Source: Lytechinus pictus (lineage: Eukaryota; Echinodermata; Echinoidea; Temnopleuroida; Toxopneustidae). From it: a stretch of DNA of 64,000 nt. Below are positions 21,494 to 32,640 of the stretch, piece after piece. Position 1 is the first letter of the stretch. Every line of letters begins with the position of its first letter. A program made the position numbers and the translations under genes. The stretch is from assembly GCF_037042905.1 (NCBI RefSeq), contig NC_087247.1, positions 60,535,920 to 60,599,919 of the forward strand, in the 5' to 3' direction. Below the pieces are notes generated by a model that saw nothing but the letters and a program-made list of their open reading frames with translations, ran no database searches and was not told the origin of the DNA.

Positions 21494-22184
21494 AAAAAGT
21501 TCTGTAACTCAAGTTTGAGCAGTAATAAAATTCTTTATGCCATCATCTATTATGTAAAAGTGGTATCATTGGAAAGCAAGATTATTCCTCTTTACAATCA
21601 TGCATCATTTGTAATGCTAATGTTATCATGGAATACGCAGACATGATAAATATGCAGCAATGTAAAAAATTAAATGTTACAAAATTTGTTCTTTCCAATA
21701 GCGAATTTCCAATTTTTTCTAGGATGAAACAAGTTTCAATGATGTTGATACATTGATGCCTGAAACCACACGATGTGTATTCTCATTTGTGCAATAGATT
21801 GAATGTGTCTGGAATAATGTTGGACCTTGTCGTTTAAAAAAGTTTAGGATGTTTAATTGAAAAAAAAGATGAGAAGTTAGTTTCATTGTTACCAAATTTT
21901 TATTCACCACTGACTCTTACAAAACATTCACTGTCACCCGCCTGCATGGTAAAAAAAACCCTATAGAAATGGAGGCTGGTTAGAATACAATGCATTTTGT
22001 AACATTCCACTTCTGACTTTTCCCTATATTCAGGGAACTGCACATTCCATGATTACATAATCACAACAGATGGCACATCATTGTAAAGAGGATTAATTAA
22101 GCTTTTCAATGATATCAGTTTCATCTTTTATACGTCAGTAATAAAAATATATCATCCCTCAAAATTGAGTTGCAGAACTTTTCT
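21494..22184. mobile_element. Inverted-repeat element, ~110-bp arms
   Basis: The left arm (21494-21604, AAAAAGTTCTGTAACTCAA ... ATTCCTCTTTACAATCATG) is mirrored by the right arm (22072-22184, CATCATTGTAAAGAGGAT ... TTGAGTTGCAGAACTTTT), with substitutions and small gaps. The interior shows nothing coding. Confidence 0.65.
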
Positions 22185-22199
22185 GAGGGTTTTATATCA

Positions 22200-23290
22200 T
22201 ACAGTCAGATGGCAGGTCCCAAGAAAGTGGCTTCTTTCATCCAAGTGATATTCATGACTTGAGATGTTTTGCATATTTAATGAGCTTGATGCGGACCAAA
22301 ACACCTCTTTTCATTCGGTCATTGCTGCTCTAATTGTGCATCGAATTTCATGAATTTGGTATTATGGTATAGAAGAAGAATCATTCTTTCAGGTCATGTG
22401 TTTGAATTTATTCAAAAATTTTGTAATATAGGTAAAAATTCTGATCTAAAATATGCTACAAAATAATTTGTTTCACCTGACAAAAGCTGCTATTTTCACA
22501 CTTTATTTTTATTTGAGCCCGAATGATTTTTAGATCATGATAAAGCTGAATATGTATGCTTTAAAATGATATAGGTTTCAAAATAAGAATTGGTTTAATC
22601 GGGTCAAGATCACACTTTTCATTTGCCAAGTACATAAAGCAGCTTGAAAACAAGAATACTGCACTCTGATTGGTCAAAGAGACCACACACTGGGAAATTC
22701 CACTGGTTCCAGTGCCTGAGTTCATAGGAAGGTCACACTTCCCATGTGGTAATCTCCTCAAATACCCCGCGCCTGTTGTTCTGTGAACCTTATCCAGCCA
22801 ATCAGAACTCTGGATTTCATGCAAGTGCAAAATTTCAGAAATCTCGTCTTGTACCTTGAAGGGAAAAGTTTGATCTTGACCCGATTAAAAGGTGCCGCAT
22901 ATCAAGAGTGGCATTGTGAGAAAGTACAGAAGTTCAGCTTTATGGTGATATAGATATCACTGAGGCTCAAAATAAAAAGTTTTGCACAATTTGTATAAGA
23001 AAACAGAGGAAGAAAATTCAGTTTTGAGGCACATTTTCAGGCCAGAAATTTACTTATTTAACAAAATATTGTATAAAAAATAAATGACCAATATGAAAGA
23101 GTAACATTTACTCTATCTGATGGTGCAATAATATGTCATTTAACTTAAGGTTAAAACAGGTAAATTCTTAGAGAAAGAAAATCTCACGAATCACGAGATT
23201 TTGCAAGGAGGAGGATTCAGCCACCAGATGATTTGGATGAATTTGGCCTTTTTGCTCGTTAGCATAGGGACCTGCGATCTGACTGCATAC
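22200..23290. mobile_element. Large nested inverted-repeat element
   Basis: The outer pair is ACAGTCAGATGGCAGGTCCC (about 22201-22220) and GGGACCTGCGATCTGACTG (23267-23285). A middle pair is ATCATGATAAAGCTGAA (about 22536) and TTCAGCTTTATGGTGAT (about 22935). The inner perfect 18-bp pair is TTAATCGGGTCAAGATCA (22595-22612) and its complement (22871-22888). The concentric pairs indicate one foldback element or successive insertions sharing a centre. No transposase is visible. Confidence 0.6.
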
Positions 23291-23640
23291 AGACATCATC
23301 AGCTCTTTCCTTTGCATATTGCTCACGTTTGTGCATAAAACCATTTTGTGGACTTAAATTGTAGGCAAAACTTTGAAATGTAATAGCTTTCTTATTTCAT
23401 AGCCAGTTTTGATGAAATTTCCAGTTTTATGCTTGTTTGATTTTTTCCTCAATTTTGGATTTGAATAAGGCATGCATTAACACTTATTTTTTAGTGCTTG
23501 TAACCTATAAGATTTCCTTTGATGAATAGTTTGTCAATATCAGTTTGAATGGGATCTTTAATGAATTAACCAGTTATGTGTAAATAATGATGATTTATAC
23601 ATTTCCCTAGAATGTTCCTTTATCTGATTGGTCCAAATCG
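23291..23640. other. Degenerate half copy of MITE family A
   Basis: Between about 23330 and 23480, GCCAGTTTTGATGAAATTTC and TATGCTTGTTTGATTTTTTC match the right arm of the 9492-10096 family. The left arm is not recognisable. The remainder is unassigned. Confidence 0.45.
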
Positions 23641-23675
23641 GATCACATGATATTCAACGAATTGCACTATGGCAT

Positions 23676-23785
23676 CCAAAATGCACTCTCCTGCACTCTG
23701 ATGTTATACCAAATGTACTATCCTGCACTCTGACGTCATTCCAAATGCACTATCCTGCACTCTGACGTCAGAGTGCAGGATAGTG
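23676..23785. repeat. Three 32-33-bp repeats ending in a perfect palindrome
   Basis: Units beginning CCAAA(A)TGCACTCTCCTGC, CCAAATGTACTATCCTGC and CCAAATGCACTATCCTGC start at 23676, 23709 and 23741. Each continues CACTCTGA(C/T)GT. The second and third contain a complete TGACGTCA. Confidence 0.9.
23748..23785. promoter_or_regulatory. 38-bp perfect palindrome centred on CRE TGACGTCA
   Basis: CACTATCCTGCACTCTGAC joined to GTCAGAGTGCAGGATAGTG is identical to its own reverse complement over all 38 bases, with axis at 23766/23767. The centre, 23763-23770, is the consensus cAMP-response element bound by CREB/ATF bZIP dimers (established motif). The flanking NRF1-like site at 23849-23860 supports a regulatory reading, but no transcript start is visible. 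A foldback-element origin is the alternative. Confidence 0.5.
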
Positions 23786-24120
23786 GAGACCTTTCGTTTT
23801 CTGTGACGAGCCATGTGGACGAAACGAGATTAAGGAATTTGGGAGCGCTGCGCATGCGCGAAGTAATCTGTGACGATCCTTCTCGTTCACTGCCCAAATC
23901 TGTGACTCGAATTTGAGGGTTTTGACGTTCGGTGTCATAGTGCTCGAACGAGCGCTAGTTCGTACATGATGCCGTCATCCAAGCTTAGCAAAAATGAATG
24001 AAGCCGCCTCAACATTCGAGTTTCGTTGATTCAGCAGGGCTGGTAAACTGCAAATTACTGCTTGTTACCAGCTTTTCCATTACATTTAGTGTGTCCTGTT
24101 TTCAGACACTACATATCCGA
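23786..24120. promoter_or_regulatory. CpG-containing segment with NRF1 site
   Basis: TGCGCATGCGCG at 23849-23860 matches the NRF-1 consensus in all but the last base. The segment is richer in CpG than the surrounding AT-rich DNA and contains TGTGACGA words. It could be a promoter or part of a mobile element. No adjacent coding exon was found on either strand. Confidence 0.25.
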
Positions 24121-25200
24121 TACTAGGGTGTCTGGAGAAAAAAATTATTTTTCTTATTTCAAGAAAATATCACATTTTCTTTGTGAATTTGAAGAGAAAT
24201 TACCTTCAGACTGACAGAAATGTAACATTTTTGAAAAATATCCAATTATTGGCTGCAAAAAAGAAGAAAGAAATTAGGTCAATTTTCAGCATTTCTCTGC
24301 CATAGACTGTGTAGTTAAGAAATGGACACACACAAATCCAAATTTTTAGCTTCCGAGAGCTGTTATAAATTTATTATTAATGCCAAAAACTTGTCCATAA
24401 AGAGTCCAATAGGATTTTTTATGCTCTATCTGATGGTATGATTTTTATAAAGATTTGGAAACCAGATCACAATGAAAAATTGCGACAAAGTGAAAAAAAT
24501 TGTGCAAAACAGAAATTTCATTTTCCCATAGAAAACGCATGGAGAAATGGCAATCTCAACACACACAAAAATAAGGGTTTGCAATTTATCTCTAAATCCT
24601 TATTTAAAATGATCATATAAACTTGTCCTTACTGTCAAAAGAAGCCCCTGAATTTTCTCTTTCCATACATGCCAAACACAAGTTAATAATCAATTCAGAT
24701 CACATTTTTCTAGTAGCCTGAACTTCCCCCAAAATATGTGCCATATTTTCCCCTAAATCAGCCTGTTTTATGCTGACACTTTTCAGTGTGGCTTCAGACA
24801 CCATACCGATAGGTAAATGATGTTCTATTTCCAAACAACTGTTTTTTTCGGCTTTTTTGCAAGAGTGCAAATGTTGCACCCACAGTCGCCCCACTGGTTC
24901 GTAGCGTGATGCTACGCCTGATTCTCCGGCCGAGCATCGGCCCACGGCCCGCTCGCTATCAAGCTGGTATATGCTGTGGCCTGGTACGGGTACGTTGACT
25001 TAAATCGAAACTGTTTTCATCAATGTATATGTACGAACGTGATCGATACTGAACGAGCGGTGTCACCACTTCCGGTGAACTAGGACTACGTTGCAGTCGC
25101 AGACAATCGAAAGCTCCTTAGTGTGAGGTCTGGAATTATCTAGAATTTAGATCAAATATAGCATTCGCGGCCACTCATTAACATGGGGGGGGGGGGGTTG
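24121..25200. other. Intergenic, nothing recognised
   Basis: AT-rich to about 24840, then GC-richer (24880-24960) with a - strand 81-codon frame that matches no domain I know. A 13-G run lies at 25185-25197. No gene is supported. Confidence 0.35.
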
Positions 25201-25207
25201 TATAAAA

Positions 25208-25385
25208 CAAACAATGCACGCATTCTTGTGCATAGAGGACCTAAATAATGGACTCTGTGCTCGACTTGCCAAATGGATTTACCGCACTCAGTCCTGCGGA
25301 CCTCGGTGTGGTATATCCATTGGCTTTTCTCGCACATCGTTCATTATTTGGCCCTGCATGCACGCGCGTGCGTGCATTATTTGTA
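25208..25385. mobile_element. Foldback element with ~88-bp arms
   Basis: The left arm (AACAATGCACGCATTCTTGT ... CCGCACTCAGTCCTGCGG) and right arm (GACCTCGGTGTGGTATATCC ... CGCGCGTGCGTGCATTATT) are imperfect reverse complements meeting at about 25296. Shared blocks include AATGCACGC at the ends, CTAAATAATGG against TCATTATTTGG, and CCAAATGGATTTACC against GGTATATCCATTGG. There is almost no spacer, so the whole unit would form one hairpin. Confidence 0.7.
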
Positions 25386-25825
25386 TGATATTGCTTACCC
25401 AGGTTATTCATTAGTTTAAAAAATGCTGTTCGAGCAGGCTCTGCATAGCATGATATGCAGTGTTATGATTATAACACAACTAATTTCTGAGGTTACTAGT
25501 TTTGACATGAAGGTAGATCCTTATTGATTATTGTATCACATTTAGTTTGATATTTGCAAGGCAAGTACTAAAAATAGAATTGCAAACTTGGACAACAGTT
25601 TCAGAGTAATTCCTGATTTTATTCCAAAATGTATTAGACTTGAAAGTTGGACATCTTTTGTATTTTGCTAAAAGAGTTAGCAGGTCAATAATTATTGGTA
25701 TTAAAACAATGTATTCTGAATATATTATTGTAGTATATATGAAATGTCAGTGTTATGGTGTTTTTTTTTTTTTGGTATGTGTGAGTATATGTGTTTGATT
25801 CTTTTCCGTGTGTGATTAAAAGTGC
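25386..25825. other. Intergenic, nothing recognised
   Basis: AT-rich, with a T run at about 25763-25773. No gene or repeat unit is supported. Confidence 0.5.
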
Positions 25826-25829
25826 TTAA

Positions 25830-26412
25830 AGGAAAATGAAACCCTTGAAACCAGCTGAATCCATATCAAAGAGAAAAATCAAAGAAACATATTGTTGAAA
25901 GTTTGAGGAAGATTGAATGAATAATAAAAAGTTATGAGCATTTGAATATTGAGAACACTAATGCCATGTAGATCCTCCAATTGTCAATGCGACCAAGATC
26001 TGTGATGTCACACACGTACAACTCCCTCATTACTTTAGTTCTTATTTCACTTATATTCTCACTTTTATAGAGTCTATCACAAGGTGAGGTGTTCTATTTA
26101 TGAGAGGACAAGTACAGAGGTTTCACAACATTATATCATTGATAAATCGTTTGTCATATGATTAGAATGAGCCAAAAGAGATGTTTTGGGGTATATTTTC
26201 AGTGTCCAAAAGGGGAGAGTTGTTCATCTGTGACATCATAGATCTTGGTCGCATTGCCAATGGGAGGATCTCCATAGCATTAGTGATCTCGACATTTAAA
26301 TGCTCATAACTCTTCTATTGCTAGTCCTATTTTACTCAAACTTTTGTTGATCTTATTCTTTGATTTTTCTGCTTTCACAAAAGCTAACTTGCTCCAAGAG
26401 TTTCATTCTCCT
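25830..26412. mobile_element. TTAA-flanked palindromic MITE, family B (deleted copy)
   Basis: It is bounded by TTAA at 25826-25829 and 26413-26416. The left end AGGAAAATGAAACCCTTGAA and right end GAGTTTCATTCTCCT are inverted. The left arm matches the 48708-49489 element almost throughout, including the centre word CAAAAGGGGAGAGTTGT (about 26207). The right arm lacks its inner ~200 bp and is more diverged. This is an older, internally deleted sibling of that palindrome. Confidence 0.85.
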
Positions 26413-26416
26413 TTAA

Positions 26417-26830
26417 TACCTTTTTTATATTAAACTGAATATTTTAAAAAAGGAAAAAAATGAAGTTAAAGAAAGATGATCAGGAGAAGATCGATATCCT
26501 GTGAGTATGCTTCATCTCAACTCACTGCACCAAAAGTTTTGACTCCTGATACCTGTAATTATGAGAGGAAATAATGTCAGCTGACATACAGTACTGTGGA
26601 TGGGGCATTTCCAAGGCTCTCAAGAAAATGTCGCCTTCTACAGTGTAATATGCCCCCATTGAGACAAAAAAAAAATGAAAGAACTTGAGAACTATATAAG
26701 CCATTGACACTCTGGTGGCCAGAAAGAGGCAGTTGATACTCTTTAGAATTGCCCCTCCTTCATTATCATATCCAAAGCATGTTTTATTTGCATCTTTTAA
26801 GTTGTATTTCCCAGGATATTCAATTAATTC
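26417..26830. other. Unassigned sequence
   Basis: A - strand 103-codon frame (26522-26833) is open, but it has no domain, start context or homology that I recognise and ends in the neighbouring MITE. I do not call a gene. Confidence 0.35.
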
Positions 26831-26982
26831 CACAGCATTTGCTCCTGCAAAAATTGCTCCACTCTAACTTCCACACATTAACTGAATGACTAACTTGAAC
26901 CCTGGATCACAAACGTAACCCTATATCTTTGAAGAAAGGAAGTCCGGAGTCATTGTCGCAGGAGCAAATGTTGTGTCACCAT
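26831..26982. mobile_element. Small inverted-repeat element (GGAGCAAATG type), copy 1
   Basis: CATTTGCTCCTGCAAAAATTGCTCC on the left is mirrored by GCAGGAGCAAATG (about 26959) near the right end, TTGTGTCACC. A second copy with the same ends lies at 62591-62797. It is noncoding. Confidence 0.6.
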
Positions 26983-27245
26983 TTGATAGGGCAGATTTAC
27001 CTGTGACCTTTTTTTAAAATTTAAATCTTTAATCTCTCTCTTAATTATATTTATACCACCTCTTGTACTATTCTTTTTTTTTCAGTTTATTCATCTCTCT
27101 CTCTCTCTCTGATCTTTCTCATCTTTCTTTGGTTCTTCTATTAACCCCTCTGTCTACTTTACATTTCTAATGGCACCATCACATTCACATTATACATTCA
27201 TTACCTTCTGTTTTTTACTTAAATCTTTATTTGTATTTTTTTTAG
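26983..27245. other. AT/CT-rich spacer with TC microsatellite
   Basis: Short TCTCTC run at about 27093-27110. Nothing else is supported. Confidence 0.5.
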
Positions 27246-27247
27246 AG

Positions 27248-27320
27248 AGTCAAAAGGGGCCTATAAGCTTTCGATCCTAGCAGAATCTTCGTCGGAGGCA
27301 AAATGACAAATATATAAAGT
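27248..27320 (-). ncRNA. Degenerate hammerhead-ribozyme-like motif, Penelope type
   Basis: On the - strand the sequence reads CTCCGACGAAGATTCTGC, TAGGATCGAAAGCTTATA, GGCC. This resembles the hammerhead layout: C-x-GANGA, stem II of five pairs (GATTC with GGATC around TGCTA), GAAA, then a very short stem III (GC ... GC). Flanking GTCA and TGAC could form stem I. Minimal hammerheads of this kind are known from Penelope-like retroelements. The conserved U after the first C is a C here, so activity is unlikely. No PLE reverse transcriptase is present nearby. Confidence 0.3.
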
Positions 27321-27340
27321 GGAACAACCATAATATAGAC

Positions 27341-27455
27341 CAGTAGCGTACCGTGACTCGGAGGAGACAAAGCATTGGGGGGGGCAAAGCATTGTTCACA
27401 GACAATGCACTGCCCCCCCAATGCTTTGTCTCCTGCGGTTCACGGTACGCTACTG
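27341..27455. mobile_element. 115-bp hAT-type MITE with 8-bp target duplication
   Basis: The element starts CAGTAGCGTACCGTGA and ends TCACGGTACGCTACTG, a perfect 16-bp terminal inverted repeat. It is flanked by ATATAGAC on both sides (27333-27340 and 27456-27463). Eight-base duplications and CAG...CTG ends are hAT hallmarks. Arms continue with GAGGAGACAAAGCATTGGGG / CCAATGCTTTGTCTCCT. The whole element could fold into a hairpin. Confidence 0.9.
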
Positions 27456-27463
27456 ATATAGAC

Positions 27464-29925
27464 CACAGACAAGCTGCAGCAACACTAGAAACAAGGAGAC
27501 AAAAGGGGCATTAGTGAGTAGAGAAGACCAATCAGGGTAGTGAAGGGGATGAAAGAAAAGGAGTAGGTAGACACAAAGGGAAGTTAGTGTAAGGCCAGTA
27601 AAAGGCCTCAATCCAAGAGGGATTAAGATAATAAGGCAGGCAACATCAAACAGGATCGGGAACAAAACAGTGATAGAGGGTATGAGGAAGAGATGAATAA
27701 CAAGAGAATTAGTGAGAGGTGGGTCAAACAGGTTACAAAGAAACGCATAATAAACTGGTGCATAAAAGTGGGGGGGAAAAAGGAAAAGAATGGGGAACAA
27801 CTGATAATGTGCAAAAGACATAAAGCATTAAACAAACTAATAGAAGAAGGTAAGTGTAAATATGTATCTATAAGTGATATGTATATTAATATATCCAAAA
27901 AAGAAATGTATATGAAAAAATATAAATACACATATGGTGTAACTGATATTGTAATCCGCTAGGTGTGACGGGAAAAAAACAAGACTATGAAAAAACCTGT
28001 ATGTGTGAAAAAGAGGAAGCAAATTTTGCCAAAATTTTGTTGTTAATTGTATCTGTCTCAATAAATGCCCACTTCACAGCTCTCCGTTGTTGTCTTTATA
28101 TAAAGAATTTACTTTAGAACTGGAATATTTTTGTGTGAAATATTTTGCACTTTTTACACAATGCAAAACATTAAATATTTGATGGTCTTGAATAGGCAGA
28201 ATGTGAGAATCAATAATGTAAAAATTTGAACTTGAAAGTATTCAAAATCTCACAGTAGCGCAAAATGAAACATTAAAATGAAACTTGAATTCTAAGTAAG
28301 TAGTAAGTATTTCCCATCATATTTTTTTTACTGAGGTACTGCACATCCTGAAGTGTAATTTTCAGTAAGCGTTCCTTCACTTCCTTCTAACAAGACTATT
28401 TTTACACATTCACAAATACACAATTGACATTAGTACAATATCATTTATTGAGTGGTTATTATTATATGGTCAGGTAATGGACTATTTCATGTTAAGTGTC
28501 TATATTATGGCATCTCTTGATATGCCTTGTATGGTCTAGTGTTCTTAATACATGCCTATTAAATAACTACCGTAAGCTTGGTTTTTCAGGGTTGTTACAG
28601 ATATTTTAGAACCAAGTTCCATGGCTTTCCACAACTATATAGTTCTTTCCTAAGACCAGGCAAGTACCAATTGGTTTTCTGTGAATTCATAGATACTTCC
28701 AGTCAAAATTTAATAATTAGGACTACAAAAAAAAAAAAAGCTTTGAGTTGGTAAAATACATCATTCATGTAAAACAATACCCTTGGTAAGTCTTCTATCA
28801 CATCTCATCTGTATGCATTGCCAAGACCAAAAGAAAGTAAAATTGAAGTAGATGATTTCTCTTGTAACAAAAACAGGATTTAGAAGACCACTGACTTTGT
28901 GGGCATGTAATATGACTTGCACTGCCTTCAAAGCATAAGCTGGATACACCATCATACATAAATGATGAAATGTCAAAAGCTAGTCTATAGTGACATAGGC
29001 ACTTCCGCAGTGTATGAAAATGATTATTAAGATTAGACTATGGGTTGTCATTGACTTGAGTGATTATCCAAAGACAAACTCTCGTCTTGTCTATGTACCA
29101 AGTTATTCAATATCAGTGAAATATATTTTGACTACTTTACAGATGAGGCATATTTCTTAATTCAAAAGTGTGTAATTTATCTCTATCTAATTCATACTTT
29201 GTTGCATACAATTTTAACACTAAGGTCCTGATAATATACATGTGGACAATCATTTCTAAATTATCTAATGTTGCAATGCTATCAATATTGATTATTTTCC
29301 TTTAGAAGTGATTAGCTTTGCATATCATGCTTGTCAATCTCATTTCCTGAATGCAATTTTTAAGAAATAATAAAAACATAAACATCTGCCATTTTATATA
29401 ATTGTATTGTATACATGCTCAAATATATGTACAAAAACAATGCTTTTGAAAAGTAACTTCATGAATCTTAAGTACAAACGGGTAATATCTATATGTAATA
29501 TCACATCAATAGATGAAATATTTGATATGATGTACACCATACTTTTAAAAACATTCCAAACAGCAATGTAAAGCTGAAGTTGTATGCAAATTATAACATG
29601 ATATAAACATCTGTGTTCATCAATATCAGTGAACATGACAAACTTGTGTACTCGAGTGAACCCCTACTCATACATAAAACAAATTATACTCATATTTAAA
29701 AAAACACAATATATGTGATGCTATTCATGCAATAATTTTCCGTCTCTTTCCCTGAAGTGTATGTGCTTTTAATATCAAGAGTATAATATGGATCCATATT
29801 TTTTTCCTGCAGTAGGATGACACATAATGCATGACCAGAAGTTTGTCTCTTAATGACCCAGGGTCATTTTTCTCCCTCAATAAACATACAAATCCCAAAT
29901 AAAACCCTAACATGGCAATTCCAGG
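27464..29925. other. Intergenic, possible retroelement leader then unassigned
   Basis: 27464-28030 is A/G-rich on the + strand. Its 123-codon - strand frame is very hydrophobic and compositionally driven. Its position next to the hammerhead-like motif suggests it may be untranslated Penelope-type sequence (speculative). From 28051 to 29925 I see only AT-rich unique-looking sequence with no exon-like frame. Confidence 0.35.
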
Positions 29926-29930
29926 TTTAA

Positions 29931-30493
29931 AGGGGAATCCAACCCAAACGTAAGAGGAACAAGAAAATACAGACAAGTTGATAGGTGAAAGTTTGAAACA
30001 ATATCGGACAAACAATAAGAAAGTTATGAATTTTTTAATGTCGTAAATATTGGTATTCACTATACCCATGGAGACCTCAAACTGCATATGTGATGTAAGG
30101 CAAGGACTACTCCAAAACATAAAATGGCTAAAATGTATTTTTTTCAAAAGTTTTACTTCAAATTACATTTTTATTTCATGAGGACATAAAACTACACTAC
30201 CTGGATTATATTTAGCTTACTGCCCCAGGGGAATGTGTACTTTTTAAGAGAAAATCATAAATCCCTGATAATTAAGTACATGGCCTATGGGAAAGTTGTC
30301 CTTGCCCCTTGTCATAATTTACTTATCCAGTTGCCAATTTGAAATCTACATAGAGTTAGTGATCTCAATTGTATAGTAGCCATAACTTTCTTATTGCTTC
30401 TCCAATTTCTTTCAAACTTTCGCTATTCTGATTTTTTTTTTTTTTATTTCTCTTTTCTGATACAACATTTTATGACCACGGCTGGATTCCCCT
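29931..30493. mobile_element. TTAA-flanked palindromic MITE, family C
   Basis: The left end AGGGGAATCCAACCC follows TTAA (29927-29930). The right end GGCTGGATTCCCCT precedes TTAA (30494-30497). Arms are complementary: AATAAGAAAGTTATGAATTT mirrors ATAACTTTCTTATTG, and TTTGAAACAATATCGGA mirrors its counterpart imperfectly. It is noncoding, and a different family from 9492-10096 by its terminal sequence. Confidence 0.75.
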
Positions 30494-30497
30494 TTAA

Positions 30498-31791
30498 TTG
30501 AAAAAAAAATCAAGGAATGTATAGGAGGATAGAATAACCTATCATGAAATTACATGAAGGTTATGTGGTAAACCTATCACTTTCTTGCAAGAAAAATTTC
30601 AAGCTTGTAAAAGGCATGTTTAGCTCAAACTGAAGCCGGAGTAATAATATCCAAGTCCTTTGGAAGCGCATAGAGACATAATGTCATATACGCTATACAA
30701 GCACTGTTATTTTTATTGTTTTATACATGGAAATATGTTGAAATGACCAGAAATGAGCTCAATGACACTTCTTGAGAAGATTGTTTGGAACAAAACAAAA
30801 CTTGAAACAAGCTGAATTGTATTTGTATGTGTGTGTACAGCAATATAAGCAGTTAAATACCTCAACCTTCCTCCAAGGTACAACATAAATGCATCCATCT
30901 TTCCCTATTCAATTCTATTGTAAAATGATTAAGTATATACACCCATTAAATTCTTTACTGACTTATACAAGTCCAGTATACTTATAGATGATGAAAACGG
31001 TGATTATAAAATATCTATAGATTTTAATGGTACACAGGTTTTGACAAATTTTCATTGCTTTGTATGGTGTAAAATAATATTTTTTAAAATAAAATGACAG
31101 TGATAATATAAGATTGTGTGCTATTTCAGTCATATTTTGGTTAATCTATCTAATCCATGTGTTCGATGGCATTTCTTTTTGCCATGACTATGAATTCTAT
31201 ATTCTAGTTTACTCACTGTCATTGATTTCTATCTCAATACATATACACTTATCAAAGCATTCATATATAGCTTCATTTTTATTTCTCTTCATTTGTGTGA
31301 TTAATTTCTATTGTTTTTCCTTGAAAAGGCTCATTCTTGCAGTCAATCTGTCCAACCTACCATATACCCACACTATTTACTTCCATATCTTACAAACTTA
31401 CAACAAGAAAAATCTTTGTGTTAGTATAGCTCAGTGTTTATCCCTAATACAATCAATTCTTTGCAAGGCACTTAATTGGTGACTTTACTGTGATTCTGTT
31501 TGCACAATTTCTAGCGATGACACTAATATTTTTGGTGCAATTGGTCACAAAAGGAAATACTCACTTTGATTGATTTTATTTATAAAATAACCTTGTGTGT
31601 TATGCAAAGTGTCTGTGACAATATTTCATAACTAATATAACAGAATTCTGTCTAATTGATAGGCTATAGTGCACAATGATAACAATACCCAAAACCCAAT
31701 TGCTGCACCAGTTGAAAAGATTGATAATTTGACATATGTTTTTATGCATGTACAATGTCTCCAACCTATAGTTTGCGAAAAAAAAATAATT
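30498..31791 (-). other. Probable 3' UTR side of LASP-like gene 1
   Basis: No coding exon seen. On the - strand an AATAAA (as TTTATT at 31575-31580) lies about 210 bases after the LASP stop. More distal candidates exist. Confidence 0.35.
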
Positions 31792-31935
31792 CTAGTTTGG
31801 GTCAACATAGTTTGATGGAAGCATGCCACTTTGACCGGTACGTTGTACAGTGCCTGTCATCCAACCTTGATCAATGATATCAGCATTGATGATAATATCC
31901 CCTTCCTTAAAGTCCACCTCATCATCATCTGCTGC
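31792..31935 (-). CDS. LASP1-like: LASP-like gene 1, last exon (C-terminal part of SH3)
   Basis: This is the last of six - strand exons (41577-41671, 39253-39337, 38197-38281, 35866-35966, 35313-35480, 31792-31935) that splice in phase into 225 codons plus stop. It encodes [16 protein letters not shown], then [18 protein letters not shown] and [12 protein letters not shown]: the DEVxFxxGD, GWxxGTVxRTGxxGMLPxNYV core of the LASP/nebulin SH3 domain. LASP proteins (LIM, two nebulin repeats, SH3) bind actin and act at focal adhesions and leading edges, with the SH3 domain binding proline-rich partners such as zyxin (family knowledge). The acceptor reads CTTATGTTACAG and the stop TAG lies at 31792-31794. 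Confidence 0.93.
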   Translation of the reverse strand, partial: AADDDEVDFKEGDIIINADIIDQGWMTGTVQRTGQSGMLPSNYVDPN

Positions 31936-32420
31936 CTGTAACATAAGAAGAGAACATTATAATAATGATAAAAAACTTTTTTCTAGGATTAACAATGCAT
32001 GTCCATTCATGTTGATTTAATATGATTTTAGCCTAGAGCCTTCAGCCAAATCAAAAGATTATCTTACAAACAAAAATAAGGAAACAGTTTACACTTTGCC
32101 CAACATATGTAATACCACAGCCATATGAAAATATACTGTTCATCTTAGTTTCAAGTTGTCAGCTGTGCAAGAAAATGACTTATATTTGCATGCTTTGAAG
32201 GCACATAACAAATCTCATTCTATGCAGATGGATTGAGCTTGTGCACACACATATTATTTCAATGATTTTTCAAATATAAATGACACTATTAATGGTACTA
32301 TTAAATTAATCATTGGCAGCTGATCAGAGCTCAACTTTTTTTGCACTATTTGTTTGATTTTACTTTGTGTGATTTTGTCTTAGATCATTCTTGCATTGAT
32401 ACAAGTAGGTGCAGATTAAA
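31936..32420 (-). other. LASP-like gene 1 intron, distal part
   Basis: Noncoding, AT-rich. No repeat family recognised before the 32421 element. Confidence 0.5.
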
Positions 32421-32640
32421 ACAAGTGGAACACCTCTGGCATTCTCGCCTGCATTGACCTTAAATGACCTTTGACCTTGGTCATGCGACCTGAAACTTGC
32501 ACAGGATTTTCAAGGCTACTTGATTGCTTTTTATGTTCAAGTTTCATGAACTAGATCCATAAATTTCAAAGTAATGATGATAATTCCAGAAAAAACCCAA
32601 CATGGCCAAAGTTCATTGGCCCTGTCACAAGCAATTCTTT
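32421..32640 (+). mobile_element. Truncated DR1-repeat element, 5' end
   Basis: It starts ACAAGTGGAACACCTCTGGC and TTCTCGCCTGCATTGACC, the 5' signature shared with 36744 and 57914. One repeat unit follows, with TGACCTTTGACCT (32465-32477), TTGGTCATGCGACC and AAGTTTCATGAACTAGATCC. The element breaks off at about 32640. Confidence 0.8.

Noticed and set aside
26522-26833. 103-codon - strand frame as a gene
   Set aside because: It has no recognisable domain and its start lies within a repeat shared with 62.6 kb.
27450-27931. Hydrophobic - strand frames that look like membrane proteins
   Set aside because: They arise from C/T-rich composition, overlap each other in two frames, and lie over the hAT MITE edge and an untranslated-looking segment.
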